Part shown: in pieces, positions 22,740 to 31,285 of the stretch
How the letters are laid out: each line of letters begins with the position of its first letter
How positions within the stretch are numbered: position 1 is the stretch's first letter
DNA from: Paenibacillus sp. H1-7
GTDB lineage: Bacteria; Bacillota; Bacilli; Paenibacillales; NBRC-103111
Assembly (NCBI RefSeq): GCF_022354825.1
Contig: NZ_CP031168.1
Coordinates: 3,349,501 to 3,413,500, forward strand
Direction: 5' to 3'
DNA: 64,000 nucleotides
Notes under the pieces: generated by a model
The model's database searches: none
What the model was told of the DNA's origin: nothing
Seen by the model: the letters and a program-made list of their open reading frames with translations, nothing else
Position numbers and translations under genes: made by a program

Positions 22740-24380
22740 ATGGAGAACAGCTTAGACTATGCAAAGCAGCTCGCCAGTTATTCGTATAAATTGGAAAACG
22801 TCCAGCACTTGACTTTGAATGAAGTTTATTTTCAGCAGGATTCCTCTTTGAACGGGATGCTGATTTTCCTGGAGGGAGAAGGGGACCTGACGATGGACGG
22901 GAGAAGCTACCCGCTGCAGCAGCAGAAAGTATTTTTTCTCTCCCCCAATTCTGACGCAAAACTAAGCGTCCCCCTCAGCCGGCGGGCGGACTACTATTAC
23001 ATCCAATTTTATGTGCTGCAGGCTGCGGATAGAGGACTGTTCGTACCTATAGATATGAATGCTCCCTACGAGGTGTATCCTCCTCATTTTCATATACTGA
23101 TCGATAAAGTCCAGGAGATGGACACTTGCAATCATAGCTCCGACAGCTGGGAGAACATGAAAGCGGCTATGCTGCTGCAAGAGCTGATTGTCATCTTATT
23201 CAAAGAATCCGTTGCAAAAGAAAAGCGGGAGTCGAGCGAGGCCATACCGCTAACCTTGGAGTATATGGAGCGGAACTACCCGCTGGCCATTACCCGGGAG
23301 AAGCTGGCGGAAATCGCGGGATTGAATGCGGACTATTTCTCAAGGGCTTTCAAGAAACAGTTCCATAAGAGCCCCATGGAGTATTTGAATGAAATCAGGA
23401 TCAATCAAGCCAAGCAGCTGCTGGTGCAGTCCGGTGAATCGCTCAGGTCTATTGCCCAGAGCGTCGGCTTCAGTGATGAATATTATTTCAGCCGGAAATT
23501 TAAAGAAGAAATCGGCTGTTCCCCGAGATCCTACAGTAAAAAAATGAAAGAAACGTACAAGATCGCATCATTAAATCATCAAACGACAGGCCATTTGATT
23601 GCGCTAGGCATTGTGCCTTACGCCGCTGTCATCAATCATGCCTATCCTGTTACATCACGGCTTCGTAACACGATTGCGCTCGGCCGCACTGCGCCTGACC
23701 TGGATAGACTGGTGACGTCCAATCCCGACATCATCGTAATGAGCGGTACCCGTCAAGCGGTTCCATCGCCGAATGAGAGATTAATGCTGCAAATCGCCCC
23801 GACCATTACTCTGCAGTATGGCCTCGAATGGCGGGCGCATTTTTTGAGTGTGGCCAAGCTTGTCAATAAAGAGTCGGAAGCAATTCGTTGGCTGGAGAAG
23901 TATGAAAGTAAAGCATCCATGATACGAAGCTCGATTCGCAGCCGAATCGGCGACGAACCGATACTGATTCTCGGGGTCGGAGAGGGCACATTGTGCGTGT
24001 ACGGCCACAGGAACTTAGGGTCCGTGCTGTACGGAGATTTGCAGATGACGGCTCCGGAAGGCGTGCGCGGTATAACCCACTTCATGGAGGTTTTGCCGGA
24101 GCATTTGCACAAGTTTGAGGCGGCGCGAATTCTTGTAACGAGCTTTAGGCACAACGGAACCGCCCATATGGACCAAATGATCCGCCATGAAGTAAAAGCG
24201 CTCTATGCCAACCCTCACTGGCTTGATCTCAAAGCTGTCAGAAATAAAAGGGTCTACGGCATGTATGATAGCCATCATTTGTACACGAGCTATAATCCGC
24301 TATCGCATCAGTTATTTTTGGACAAGGTTCATCAATTGCTGATGTCGGAGTCAGCGGATCCTCTCCTTTTAATGAGATAA
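22740..24380 (+). CDS. btr: AraC-type activator fused to a siderophore-binding domain (Btr-like)
   Basis: The 546-residue protein has three parts: a cupin-like N-terminal region, two AraC helix-turn-helix motifs (about residues 170-270, with IAQSVGFSDEYYFSRKFKEE), and a C-terminal periplasmic-binding-type domain (about 285-546) with LVTSNPDIIVMSG. This matches Bacillus Btr (YbbB), which binds the iron-siderophore in the cytoplasm and activates feuABC. The downstream order of binding protein and two permeases matches that locus. ATG at 22740 is 9 bases from AAAGGA. A Fur box overlies its promoter. Confidence 0.88.
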   Translation: MENSLDYAKQLASYSYKLENVQHLTLNEVYFQQDSSLNGMLIFLEGEGDLTMDGRSYPLQQQKVFFLSPNSDAKLSVPLSRRADYYYIQFYVLQAADRGLFVPIDMNAPYEVYPPHFHILIDKVQEMDTCNHSSDSWENMKAAMLLQELIVILFKESVAKEKRESSEAIPLTLEYMERNYPLAITREKLAEIAGLNADYFSRAFKKQFHKSPMEYLNEIRINQAKQLLVQSGESLRSIAQSVGFSDEYYFSRKFKEEIGCSPRSYSKKMKETYKIASLNHQTTGHLIALGIVPYAAVINHAYPVTSRLRNTIALGRTAPDLDRLVTSNPDIIVMSGTRQAVPSPNERLMLQIAPTITLQYGLEWRAHFLSVAKLVNKESEAIRWLEKYESKASMIRSSIRSRIGDEPILILGVGEGTLCVYGHRNLGSVLYGDLQMTAPEGVRGITHFMEVLPEHLHKFEAARILVTSFRHNGTAHMDQMIRHEVKALYANPHWLDLKAVRNKRVYGMYDSHHLYTSYNPLSHQLFLDKVHQLLMSESADPLLLMR

Positions 24381-24476
24381 ACAACGTGATCTTCCATCGC
24401 CAATGACGTCGGAATTATACAAAAAAGTGGTCGTAATTATCCATGTTCATTGCGAGCCACATTCGTATAATAGGAA

Positions 24477-24491
24477 TGAGAATCATTATCA
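24477..24491 (+). promoter_or_regulatory. Fur box upstream of siderophore-binding protein
   Basis: TGAGAAT-C-ATTATCA differs from the 7-1-7 Fur consensus at one position. It lies directly downstream of a TATAAT (24466-24471) and 34 bases before the lipoprotein start. Confidence 0.9.
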
Positions 24492-24524
24492 TCATTGGTG
24501 TTCAGAGAAGGGGAGGAAAGAAAC

Positions 24525-25505
24525 ATGGTACGGCCCAACAGAATATCACTTATATTGGCGGTGACGCTGCTTATTGCCTTCGTTATCGCCGGTTGTCAAG
24601 GGCAACAGCAGGCAGGAGCAGGAACGGCTCCTCAGCCGGCAAAAGGAGCGGATACGCCGAATCAAAGCGTCCGAGTCGTGAAGCATGTTATGGGGACTAC
24701 CGAAATTAAAGGTACGCCGCAAAAGGTGGTCACGCTGTTTCAAGGAGCTACAGACGCTGCACTTGCACTTAAGGTGAAGCCTGTAGGTGCGGTGGAAGCA
24801 TGGATTGAGCAGCCTTGGTACAATTACATAAAGGCGAAGATGGAAGGCGTAACGAATTTGGGCTCAGAAAACCAGCCGGACCTGGAGAAATTGGTAGCTC
24901 TTCAACCGGATTTGATTATCGGCGCCAAAACGCGTCACGAGAAGATCTATAACCAATTGTCGGCTATTGCACCGACGGTTATGCTGGACGAGGTACATAT
25001 ATGGAAAGATACGCTGAAAGTATCGGCGGAAGCGTTAAACAAGCAGGAGGAGGAGAAAGCGTTCCTTGCCGAATGGTCACGTAAAGTAGCCGATTTCAAA
25101 GGGAAGATGGGGGATAAGCTCAAATTGGAAGCGGGAATCGTTGATTTCCGGGTCGATCATGCACGGATTGTGTATACCGGCTTCTCCGCTCTAGTACTGG
25201 AAGAGCTAGGCATTCCACGTCCTGCCAGCCAGAGGGGGACGGAGTGGGGCGTACAGCTCACCTCCAAGGAAAATATTCCGAAAATGGATGCCGACATTAT
25301 CTTCGATCAGACAAGCACGACGAGAAATGACGGCCGACTCGATTTGCGAAAGGCGTGGAGCGAGCATCCGTTGTGGAGTCATTTGAAAGCCGTTCAAAAC
25401 AAACGGGTATTCGAGGTGGATGCGGCCGTATGGAATAATGGCTCCGGTCCATTGGCAGCGGTAGAAATGGTAGATGATCTCTATGGATTCTATGGGTTGA
25501 AATAA
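24525..25505 (+). CDS. Iron-siderophore ABC transporter, substrate-binding lipoprotein (FeuA-like)
   Basis: ATG at 24525 follows GGGGAGGAAAG. The 326-residue protein has a lipoprotein signal with lipobox IAGC near residue 24, then a FecB/TroA-type fold with PQKVVTLFQGATDAALAL, QPDLIIGAKT and the closing VWNNGSGPLAAVEMVDDLYG. It captures ferric siderophore outside the membrane and hands it to the permeases encoded next. Iron repression is indicated by the Fur box; the upstream Btr-like protein probably activates it. Confidence 0.92.
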   Translation: MVRPNRISLILAVTLLIAFVIAGCQGQQQAGAGTAPQPAKGADTPNQSVRVVKHVMGTTEIKGTPQKVVTLFQGATDAALALKVKPVGAVEAWIEQPWYNYIKAKMEGVTNLGSENQPDLEKLVALQPDLIIGAKTRHEKIYNQLSAIAPTVMLDEVHIWKDTLKVSAEALNKQEEEKAFLAEWSRKVADFKGKMGDKLKLEAGIVDFRVDHARIVYTGFSALVLEELGIPRPASQRGTEWGVQLTSKENIPKMDADIIFDQTSTTRNDGRLDLRKAWSEHPLWSHLKAVQNKRVFEVDAAVWNNGSGPLAAVEMVDDLYGFYGLK

Positions 25506-25588
25506 TATCGTATCATCCGGAGGGCTGTTGATCCATAGGGTCAACAGCCCCGGTGAGTTTGCCGCAAAATTGAAAGAGGAGGAGCATC

Positions 25589-26614
25589 GTGAGACCATTG
25601 CTGCACCAGACACCACTGAAAACCATCGGTTTGGTGTTCGGATTTCTTCTTTTCATCGTATCCTTTATCCTAAGCATCGTCCTAGGGACGACAGACATCG
25701 GCTTCCTAGAGGCAATGGATGCATTCATCCATTATGATCCAAAATCGGACGAGCACGTAATCATCCTGACGACACGGCTTCCGCGTGCGTTATTCGCTAC
25801 CATGATCGGAGGGAATTTGGCGATAGCCGGAGCTCTGATGCAAGCGTTGACCCGCAACCCGCTGGCTTCTCCAAGTATTTTCGGTATCAACGCGGGGGCT
25901 GTTTTTTTTGTCGTAATGGATTTAACTTTTCTTCCCATTGCCTCATTGGATCAATTGATCTGGGTTGCTTTTATTGGCGCAGGCATCGCTGCCATAGCCG
26001 TGTACTTCCTTGGTTCTCTTGGAAGGGACGGATTAACTCCAATGAAGATTGTATTGGCCGGCTCCGCTATGACGGCTTTGTTCTCCTCGTTTACCCAGGG
26101 TATGCTGGTGCTCAATGAATCCGGGCTGCAAAACGTCATGTTCTGGTTAGCCGGTTCCGTTGCTGGCAAATCGGCGGAAGGACTGGTTCCGGTCTTGCCT
26201 TATATGCTGTTCGCGGGTATAGCGGCATTGGTTATGGCACACCATGTCAACATTCTGGCCTCCGGGGAAGATATCGCCAAAGGGCTGGGGCAGCGAACGG
26301 GACTCATGAAAATGGCCGTAGCGGTGACGGTCGTCTTATTGGCGGGAAGCTCCGTGGCCGTAGCCGGATCGATCGGCTTCGTCGGGCTGGTCATTCCGCA
26401 TATCGCCAGATTCCTCGTAGGCGTCGATTACCGTTGGATCATTCCGTATAGCGCCATCCTGGGTGCCATCCTGCTGCTGCTGGCCGATATTGTGGCCCGT
26501 TTTGTCATTATGCCAGGGGAGCTGCCGATAGGGGTCATGACAGCTATTATCGGAGGACCATTCTTTATTTACTTCGCTCGGAAGGGGATTCGCTCGAAAG
26601 GGGTTTCGCAATGA
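25589..26614 (+). CDS. Iron-siderophore ABC permease (FecCD family)
   Basis: GTG start follows AGAGGAGGAG. The 341-residue protein is a FecCD-type permease with about nine membrane segments. Conserved blocks are TRLPRALFATMIGGNLAIAG, ALTRNPLASPSIFGINAG and GFVGLVIPHIARFLVG, the last forming the coupling loop to the ATPase. It pairs with the next gene, which overlaps its stop by ATGA. It is very similar to the permease at 60142, indicating an old duplication. Confidence 0.93.
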   Translation: MRPLLHQTPLKTIGLVFGFLLFIVSFILSIVLGTTDIGFLEAMDAFIHYDPKSDEHVIILTTRLPRALFATMIGGNLAIAGALMQALTRNPLASPSIFGINAGAVFFVVMDLTFLPIASLDQLIWVAFIGAGIAAIAVYFLGSLGRDGLTPMKIVLAGSAMTALFSSFTQGMLVLNESGLQNVMFWLAGSVAGKSAEGLVPVLPYMLFAGIAALVMAHHVNILASGEDIAKGLGQRTGLMKMAVAVTVVLLAGSSVAVAGSIGFVGLVIPHIARFLVGVDYRWIIPYSAILGAILLLLADIVARFVIMPGELPIGVMTAIIGGPFFIYFARKGIRSKGVSQ

Positions 26615-27651
26615 AGCAGCTGCTTGCAATAAGAAGCAAGAAGGGGACAGTCTCCTTTCTAATCCAAACCAAAACGGTGATAGTGATCGCGGTACTATTG
26701 ATTCTGATCTTCGTTTGTTTTGTCCTTAGTACCGGGCTCGGCAACAAATTCACTTCTCCCGTTCAGGTGCTTCAAACGATACTGGGACAAGGGACGCCAC
26801 AAAACGCGTTAATTATCGGGACGCTGAGACTTCCGCGGATCATTGCTGCCGTGCTCGTCGGAGCGGCGCTGGGTGTATCCGGCGCCATTCTTCAAGGTAT
26901 TATCCGCAATCCGCTTGCCTCGCCCGATGTGATAGGGATAACGGGAGGCGCTTCATTTGCGGCCGTTGCCTTTATTACTTATTTTGCAGGGACGGTTAAT
27001 ATTCAGTGGCTTCCATTGGCTGCGTTTGTGGGGGCAGGTCTAGTCTCCGTCATCATTTATTTGTTGGCTTGGAATAAAGGGGTTACTCCGACGAGATTGG
27101 TACTGGTCGGTATCGGGATTTCGGCAATCATGAGCTCTTTGACGATGCTGATGCTCGTTTTAAGCCCCATTAAAGCAGCTGGACGGGCTTTTGTGTGGCT
27201 GACCGGCAGCATTTACGGGACATCATGGGAAAATGTATACGCTATGCTGCCATGGGTCATCATTTTCATTCCATTAACGCTATACTACTCCAGACTTGTC
27301 GATATTCAAGCATTGGGGGACGATCTCGCGAGAGGATTGGGAGCCCCGGTCCAGCTTCACCGCTGCATGCTGCTGCTGGTCAGCGTAGCATTGGCCGGAT
27401 CGGCGGTTGCTATTGCCGGAGCGATCGGATTTATCGGGTTAATTGCCCCGCATATCGCTAGAAAGCTAGTAAGCTCTACGTTTGTAGACTTGATTCCGGT
27501 TTCGGCTTTAATCGGCAGCCTGTTGCTCTTGATAGCCGACACGGTGGGCAGAACCGTGTTTCTTCCGCTTGATATACCGGCAGGCGTGTTCACGGCAGGT
27601 ATCGGCGCACCGTTCTTTATATTTCTATTGTTTAAAAATCGGAATAAATAA
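26611..27651 (+). CDS. Iron-siderophore ABC permease (FecCD family), second subunit
   Basis: The ATG overlaps the previous stop by 4 bases. The 346-residue protein shows the same permease blocks (LRLPRIIAAVLVGAALGVSG, IIRNPLASPDVIGITGGASF, GFIGLIAPHIARKLV). The two permeases would form the heterodimeric channel. The operon ends here at a terminator with no ATPase gene, so the ATPase must come from elsewhere; the one at 62219 is a candidate. Confidence 0.93.
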   Translation: MKQLLAIRSKKGTVSFLIQTKTVIVIAVLLILIFVCFVLSTGLGNKFTSPVQVLQTILGQGTPQNALIIGTLRLPRIIAAVLVGAALGVSGAILQGIIRNPLASPDVIGITGGASFAAVAFITYFAGTVNIQWLPLAAFVGAGLVSVIIYLLAWNKGVTPTRLVLVGIGISAIMSSLTMLMLVLSPIKAAGRAFVWLTGSIYGTSWENVYAMLPWVIIFIPLTLYYSRLVDIQALGDDLARGLGAPVQLHRCMLLLVSVALAGSAVAIAGAIGFIGLIAPHIARKLVSSTFVDLIPVSALIGSLLLLIADTVGRTVFLPLDIPAGVFTAGIGAPFFIFLLFKNRNK

Positions 27652-27681
27652 TGCGTCTTGCTCTGCTTCGTCTGAACAAGA

Positions 27682-27719
27682 AAAAGCCGATCGGATCCAA
27701 TAGGGTCCGGCCGGCTTTT
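27682..27719. terminator. Intrinsic terminator between permease and decayed gene
   Basis: AAAAGCCG ... CGGATCC-AATAG-GGTCCG ... CGGCTTTT forms a two-part stem with an internal mismatch. A and T runs on both sides allow bidirectional use. Confidence 0.8.
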
Positions 27720-27729
27720 GCAATTTCTT

Positions 27730-28275
27730 TTATTTTAACTGACCGCTTGTAAACAGCTGGTTCATATAGTCCAGCCCTTTCCATTGTCCCATGGCAAGCG
27801 GCCCGAGAATTTCCGTATCTGCAACGAACATCTTCTTGTTTTTTACTGCGTCAAGCGAGTTCCAGACGGGATCCTTGGCTAAATCCTCAAGCGTGATTTC
27901 GCTGGCGTGAGCATAGTCCTTCCCGATAAAAAGGAACTCCGGATTCAGCTTGCTGATGCCTTCCAGCGTAATTTCGCCGACATTTTGCATGCCCTCGAAC
28001 GGCTTGAACCCGAGCTTCTCGTAGTAGAGCGACATTCTGGAGCCGCTCCAGTAGGTGAACCCCTTTTTCCACGGCATAATAAATAAGGCTGTTTTTCCTT
28101 TTGCTCCGGATTTCTCCATCATTGCGGCCATTTCAGACTGCTTCTGCAGGAATTGACGTATATACTCCTCGGCGGATGAAACGTGCTTCGCACCGGAAGA
28201 ACGGCTTTAAAAACACCGGCGACAGAAATAAGCCTGCCCGTATATTGTCCTGCCAACGCATTAATGTCGATCATG
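27730..28275 (-). pseudogene. Decayed siderophore-binding protein gene
   Basis: The C-terminal part (27730 to about 28207) is open and encodes 133 or more residues of a FecB-type binding protein, with ISKLNPEFLFIGKDYAHASE and LGPLAMGQWKGLDYMNQLF. The frame is closed upstream by a TAA near 28205. A well-placed start exists at 28275 (MIDINALAGQYTG) after AAAGAGGTG, but its frame stops after about 50 codons and there is no lipoprotein signal. The gene has lost its middle and N-terminal parts and is frameshifted. A Fur-like box still lies upstream. Confidence 0.7.
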
Positions 28276-28319
28276 AATAACACCTCTTTTTCGTAGGGTG
28301 TACCGTGTTCTTGTATGCT

Positions 28320-28334
28320 GAGAACGATTATCGC
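28320..28334 (-). promoter_or_regulatory. Fur-like box ahead of the decayed binding-protein gene
   Basis: Read on the plus strand, TGAGAAC-G-ATTATCG matches the 7-1-7 Fur consensus with three differences. It lies 45 bases before the start at 28275, supporting a former iron-regulated gene. Confidence 0.65.
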
Positions 28335-28453
28335 TAGTGAACAGCATTCTACTTGAAGAAGGAGGTTTATTCAATGACCCAGTGTCATTTCCGGTATAAT
28401 GGTTATGCTAGTTGGGTAATTAAGTGACGATTATGGTTGGAAGGAGCGGTCGG

Positions 28454-29137
28454 ATGAGGGATGCGATTGTAGCGGAAATTACGAAGGGGAGGACGAGAAA
28501 ATGTCTGTATCACTTCACAAGAGCCAAGAATTTGCCGATCATTGACCGGTTCGACGCTTTGTTATCCAGTTATGCATTGTACCCTGAAAATGCCGGTGAG
28601 CGCCGAACCGAGGCTAAACTAGTGAACTATCGCGGTTTTGAGGTTACTCTCAATTCGCATCTGCGAATTCCCGAATCGATGATAGATGCTTCCGTCACAC
28701 TGGAGCAGTTTCGTGCCAGCTTGGACCGGCATGTTTTTTTCTGGCCGACCATTAGAGACTGCCGGAAAATGATCGAGACTTATCAACGCAGAGAGCCGGA
28801 GGAAGAGTTCGCCGTTCTGGAATTTGATGCGTATTCTCTAATGCTGGAGAATGGATCCTCTGTGAAGCTGTCCAAATACGATTCAGGAAGCGCCCCGAGA
28901 TTTCCGGCGAGCTGCACGTATAAGAAAAGTCCGTCGATGTTTCTGCCATTGGACAGCTTCAGGAAAGTGGTGAATCATACGGTGCCAGCGAAGCCGTCCG
29001 AAATTAAAGAGGTACTAATTGAAGAACAAGTACATCCCATATCCGACTATTTACGCGCTGTATACATCCAACATCGCCATGCAGTTCCTGAACGTTGGAG
29101 CCATCTGACGAGAGCGCTGGCTGAGCTGATGACTTAA
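28454..29137 (+). CDS. DUF7002-type protein
   Basis: ATG at 28454 follows AAGGAG at 7 bases, giving 227 residues. CLYHFTRAKNLPIIDRFDAL near residue 18, then TLEQFRASLDRHVFFWPTIR and EEFAVLEFDAYSLM, match the pattern of DUF7002 proteins. The opening YHFT block recalls ADP-ribosyltransferases such as DarT, but the other DarT residues are not visible. No signal or membrane segment. It is a single gene with no partner that looks like an antitoxin. Function is unknown. Confidence 0.65.
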   Translation: MRDAIVAEITKGRTRKCLYHFTRAKNLPIIDRFDALLSSYALYPENAGERRTEAKLVNYRGFEVTLNSHLRIPESMIDASVTLEQFRASLDRHVFFWPTIRDCRKMIETYQRREPEEEFAVLEFDAYSLMLENGSSVKLSKYDSGSAPRFPASCTYKKSPSMFLPLDSFRKVVNHTVPAKPSEIKEVLIEEQVHPISDYLRAVYIQHRHAVPERWSHLTRALAELMT

Positions 29138-29146
29138 CGCAATAGC

Positions 29147-29356
29147 CTAAGGATTCTTAGAGAGCAGTTCGATTAATTGGTCGAGCTTCTGATTGGTTAG
29201 CATCTGCTCCTCTACAAGCCTCGAATTGGAAGGGTTTGAAGCTTCGATAGAATACTTGTTGGCAATGACACACGATCCAAGCAAAATGCAAATGCCTAGA
29301 AACACAAGGGAGCCTTTTAAGGTAAAAGAAGATTTATCCGGCGGTTGTTGTAGCAT
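29147..29356 (-). CDS. Small single-pass membrane protein (69 aa)
   Basis: ATG follows AAGGAG by 5 bases. One hydrophobic segment (about residues 15-32, LVFLGICILLGSCVIA) is followed by an outward or cytoplasmic tail with a short amphipathic helix (EEQMLTNQKLDQLIELLSK). No recognised family. It follows the GNAT gene on the same strand after 12 bases, so the two are probably co-transcribed. Confidence 0.65.
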   Translation of the reverse strand: MLQQPPDKSSFTLKGSLVFLGICILLGSCVIANKYSIEASNPSNSRLVEEQMLTNQKLDQLIELLSKNP

Positions 29357-29368
29357 AGCATCTCCTTA

Positions 29369-29860
29369 CTATAGTTTATATTCCAAAAAAGAAGTAGGGT
29401 ATTTGCCGAACATCAGCCGTTCGTTTACTTTTAGAAAGCCTTGTCTAGTATAAAATGAAACTAAGGCCGGCCTGTCCGCGGCGCAGTCGAGCTTTACATA
29501 GCGTTTACTCGCTTGCTTGGCCTCAAGCTTCGCCCAATCTATCATCGCTTGGGATATTCCGGTTTGGGCAAAGCTTCTGCGGACGCACAGCTTATGAAGA
29601 TATAGAGCTTCGCCGGGCGGGTCTTCAGGCCACATAACGGCATCTGCTTCCTGAAGGATCATGACGGCAGCGGATTCACCGTCATAATAGCCTATCATCA
29701 TTTCATGCATACGATGATTCTTCATTAGCTTCTCCGCGGCTACTTGTTCTTCGCTCCACATGGTCATTCCGCGTTCAGCTAACCAACGAGCTCCTTCCAA
29801 GAGGATGGAGGAGAAGAGAGGCAGCTCGTCTTCTTGAATGGCTCGGATCGTTACTTCCAT
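29369..29860 (-). CDS. GNAT acetyltransferase (163 aa)
   Basis: AAGGAGG precedes the ATG. The GNAT core is LYLHKLCVRRSFAQTGISQA, where the acetyl-CoA loop is RSFAQTGIS, followed by VKLDCAADRPALVSFYTRQG. Substrate is unknown. It is the first gene of a two-gene unit with the small membrane protein. Confidence 0.85.
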   Translation of the reverse strand: MEVTIRAIQEDELPLFSSILLEGARWLAERGMTMWSEEQVAAEKLMKNHRMHEMMIGYYDGESAAVMILQEADAVMWPEDPPGEALYLHKLCVRRSFAQTGISQAMIDWAKLEAKQASKRYVKLDCAADRPALVSFYTRQGFLKVNERLMFGKYPTSFLEYKL

Positions 29861-29930
29861 GACTAACCTCCTTCACTCAGTTTTTCGAATACGCCTCGCA
29901 CGAAGTGACGGTTCCTTATTTTACCATTTG

Positions 29931-31148
29931 TTAATGAAATTTGCGATAATCCGAAGGGCTGGTGCCTTCGAGTTTATGGAACACGCGGCCGAAATAGCCA
30001 GCATCATCGAATCCGACGTAGCTTGCAATCCATCCGATAGAAGAAGGGGATGTCTTTAACAGCACCTTCGCTTCTTCGATTCGCTGCTTTTGCTGAAAAT
30101 CCGTGAGCGTCATTCCGGTTTCCTTCTTAAATTGTCTGGACAGATGGGTCGGATGGACAGCGCATAAGGAGGCGAGATGCTGTAAATTCAGCGGCTTGCT
30201 GAAATGAACGGTCAAATACTCCGCGGCTTTTTGCACCACAAGCGAAAATCCGTATTTGGCGCGGTCGCGTACCAAATCGCAGTATTCGTCAACCATAACG
30301 TCCATTAAACCCGTTAGGGAATGAATGGTATCGAATCTTTCGATTTGCTTGGCGAATTTCTCGGATATTTGATGAAGGAAGAAGGGCTGAACCTTTCCTC
30401 TCTCCGCCGAGATTCGAAACAGAGTATTTAATATAATAAGCGAGTTTCTCATCGTTCGTATCGGCTGGTTGGGGAACCGATCGGAGAAATCGTACAGATT
30501 GCTAATTTTGGCATGCAGCTTTCTGAAAGCTTCTTTATCCCCGGTTTCCACCGCGCGCATCATTTCTTTTTCCATTTTGTAGCGAACATCGATGATCAGC
30601 GTGCTTTCTTCGTCGGTTTGCTCCAAAATACGCTCGACATTCGTTTTGGCAGATCCCCGCGCTGTCTGAGGAGTCGTCTCCACATACCGGAAGGAAGCCT
30701 GCCGGAAGGTCCCTGCGTGCTCCAGTATGTTCACGATACTATGCATTTTGGAGGTACTGATCAGCTTCAACCCCCGATAAAATTCCTCCAGCTCCATATG
30801 CTTTCTTTGCTCCATGCCGGTATGCGAGTTCACGTCCGGTGTTTGAATTAAGAAAGGACCGAGAATGAGTACCTTTGCATCCGCTTCGTCCTCCATTTCA
30901 AATCGGCGGGACAAATAAGATAATCCCCATTCGTTAGTCAGCATTACACATTGTTCCGGATCCTCGTTCGCTTCGCGGCACAGCTTCATCCAATCGTGTT
31001 GCTGCTCCTTGAGCAAAAACTCCGGTAAATGATCACGGATATGAGCCATCAGTACTTTTCCTTGTAAATCCAAGAGGCATGTATTGATATCGGTTAATTG
31101 AAAAAAGGTTATACATACGGTAGTTAGAGGAAGCGAGATCGTCGCCAT
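29931..31148 (-). CDS. AraC-family regulator, probably of the beta-glucuronidase operon
   Basis: The 405-residue protein has a long N-terminal sensor region (about 1-300) with no metal or sugar motif that I recognise and two C-terminal AraC helix-turn-helix motifs (LQHLASLCAVHPTHLSRQFK and IASYVGFDDAGYFGRVFHKL). It is divergent from the beta-glucuronidase gene across 137 bases, the usual arrangement for a dedicated activator. The ribosome binding site (GGATG) is weak, so its level may be low. Confidence 0.87.
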   Translation of the reverse strand: MATISLPLTTVCITFFQLTDINTCLLDLQGKVLMAHIRDHLPEFLLKEQQHDWMKLCREANEDPEQCVMLTNEWGLSYLSRRFEMEDEADAKVLILGPFLIQTPDVNSHTGMEQRKHMELEEFYRGLKLISTSKMHSIVNILEHAGTFRQASFRYVETTPQTARGSAKTNVERILEQTDEESTLIIDVRYKMEKEMMRAVETGDKEAFRKLHAKISNLYDFSDRFPNQPIRTMRNSLIILNTLFRISAERGKVQPFFLHQISEKFAKQIERFDTIHSLTGLMDVMVDEYCDLVRDRAKYGFSLVVQKAAEYLTVHFSKPLNLQHLASLCAVHPTHLSRQFKKETGMTLTDFQQKQRIEEAKVLLKTSPSSIGWIASYVGFDDAGYFGRVFHKLEGTSPSDYRKFH

Positions 31149-31228
31149 TTCCGTTCATCATCCTTAATTTCTGTTATTGTAGTCCTATTAATGCAAATGG
31201 AATCCTACGACAGGTGGAGCAACCTTAG

Positions 31229-31254
31229 TATAATACTATATGTAAGTGCTTACA
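31229..31254 (+). promoter_or_regulatory. Promoter element and cre-like palindrome of the glucuronide operon
   Basis: TATAAT (31229-31234) is followed by the palindrome TGTAAG-TG-CTTACA (31241-31254). The latter matches the CcpA site TGWAANCGNTNWCA at all but one core base. It lies over the expected transcription start, suiting carbon catabolite repression or a dedicated regulator. No good -35 is seen, which suits activator dependence. Confidence 0.6.
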
Positions 31255-31285
31255 ACACAATCGTTCGAGAAAGGGTGTTATATAC

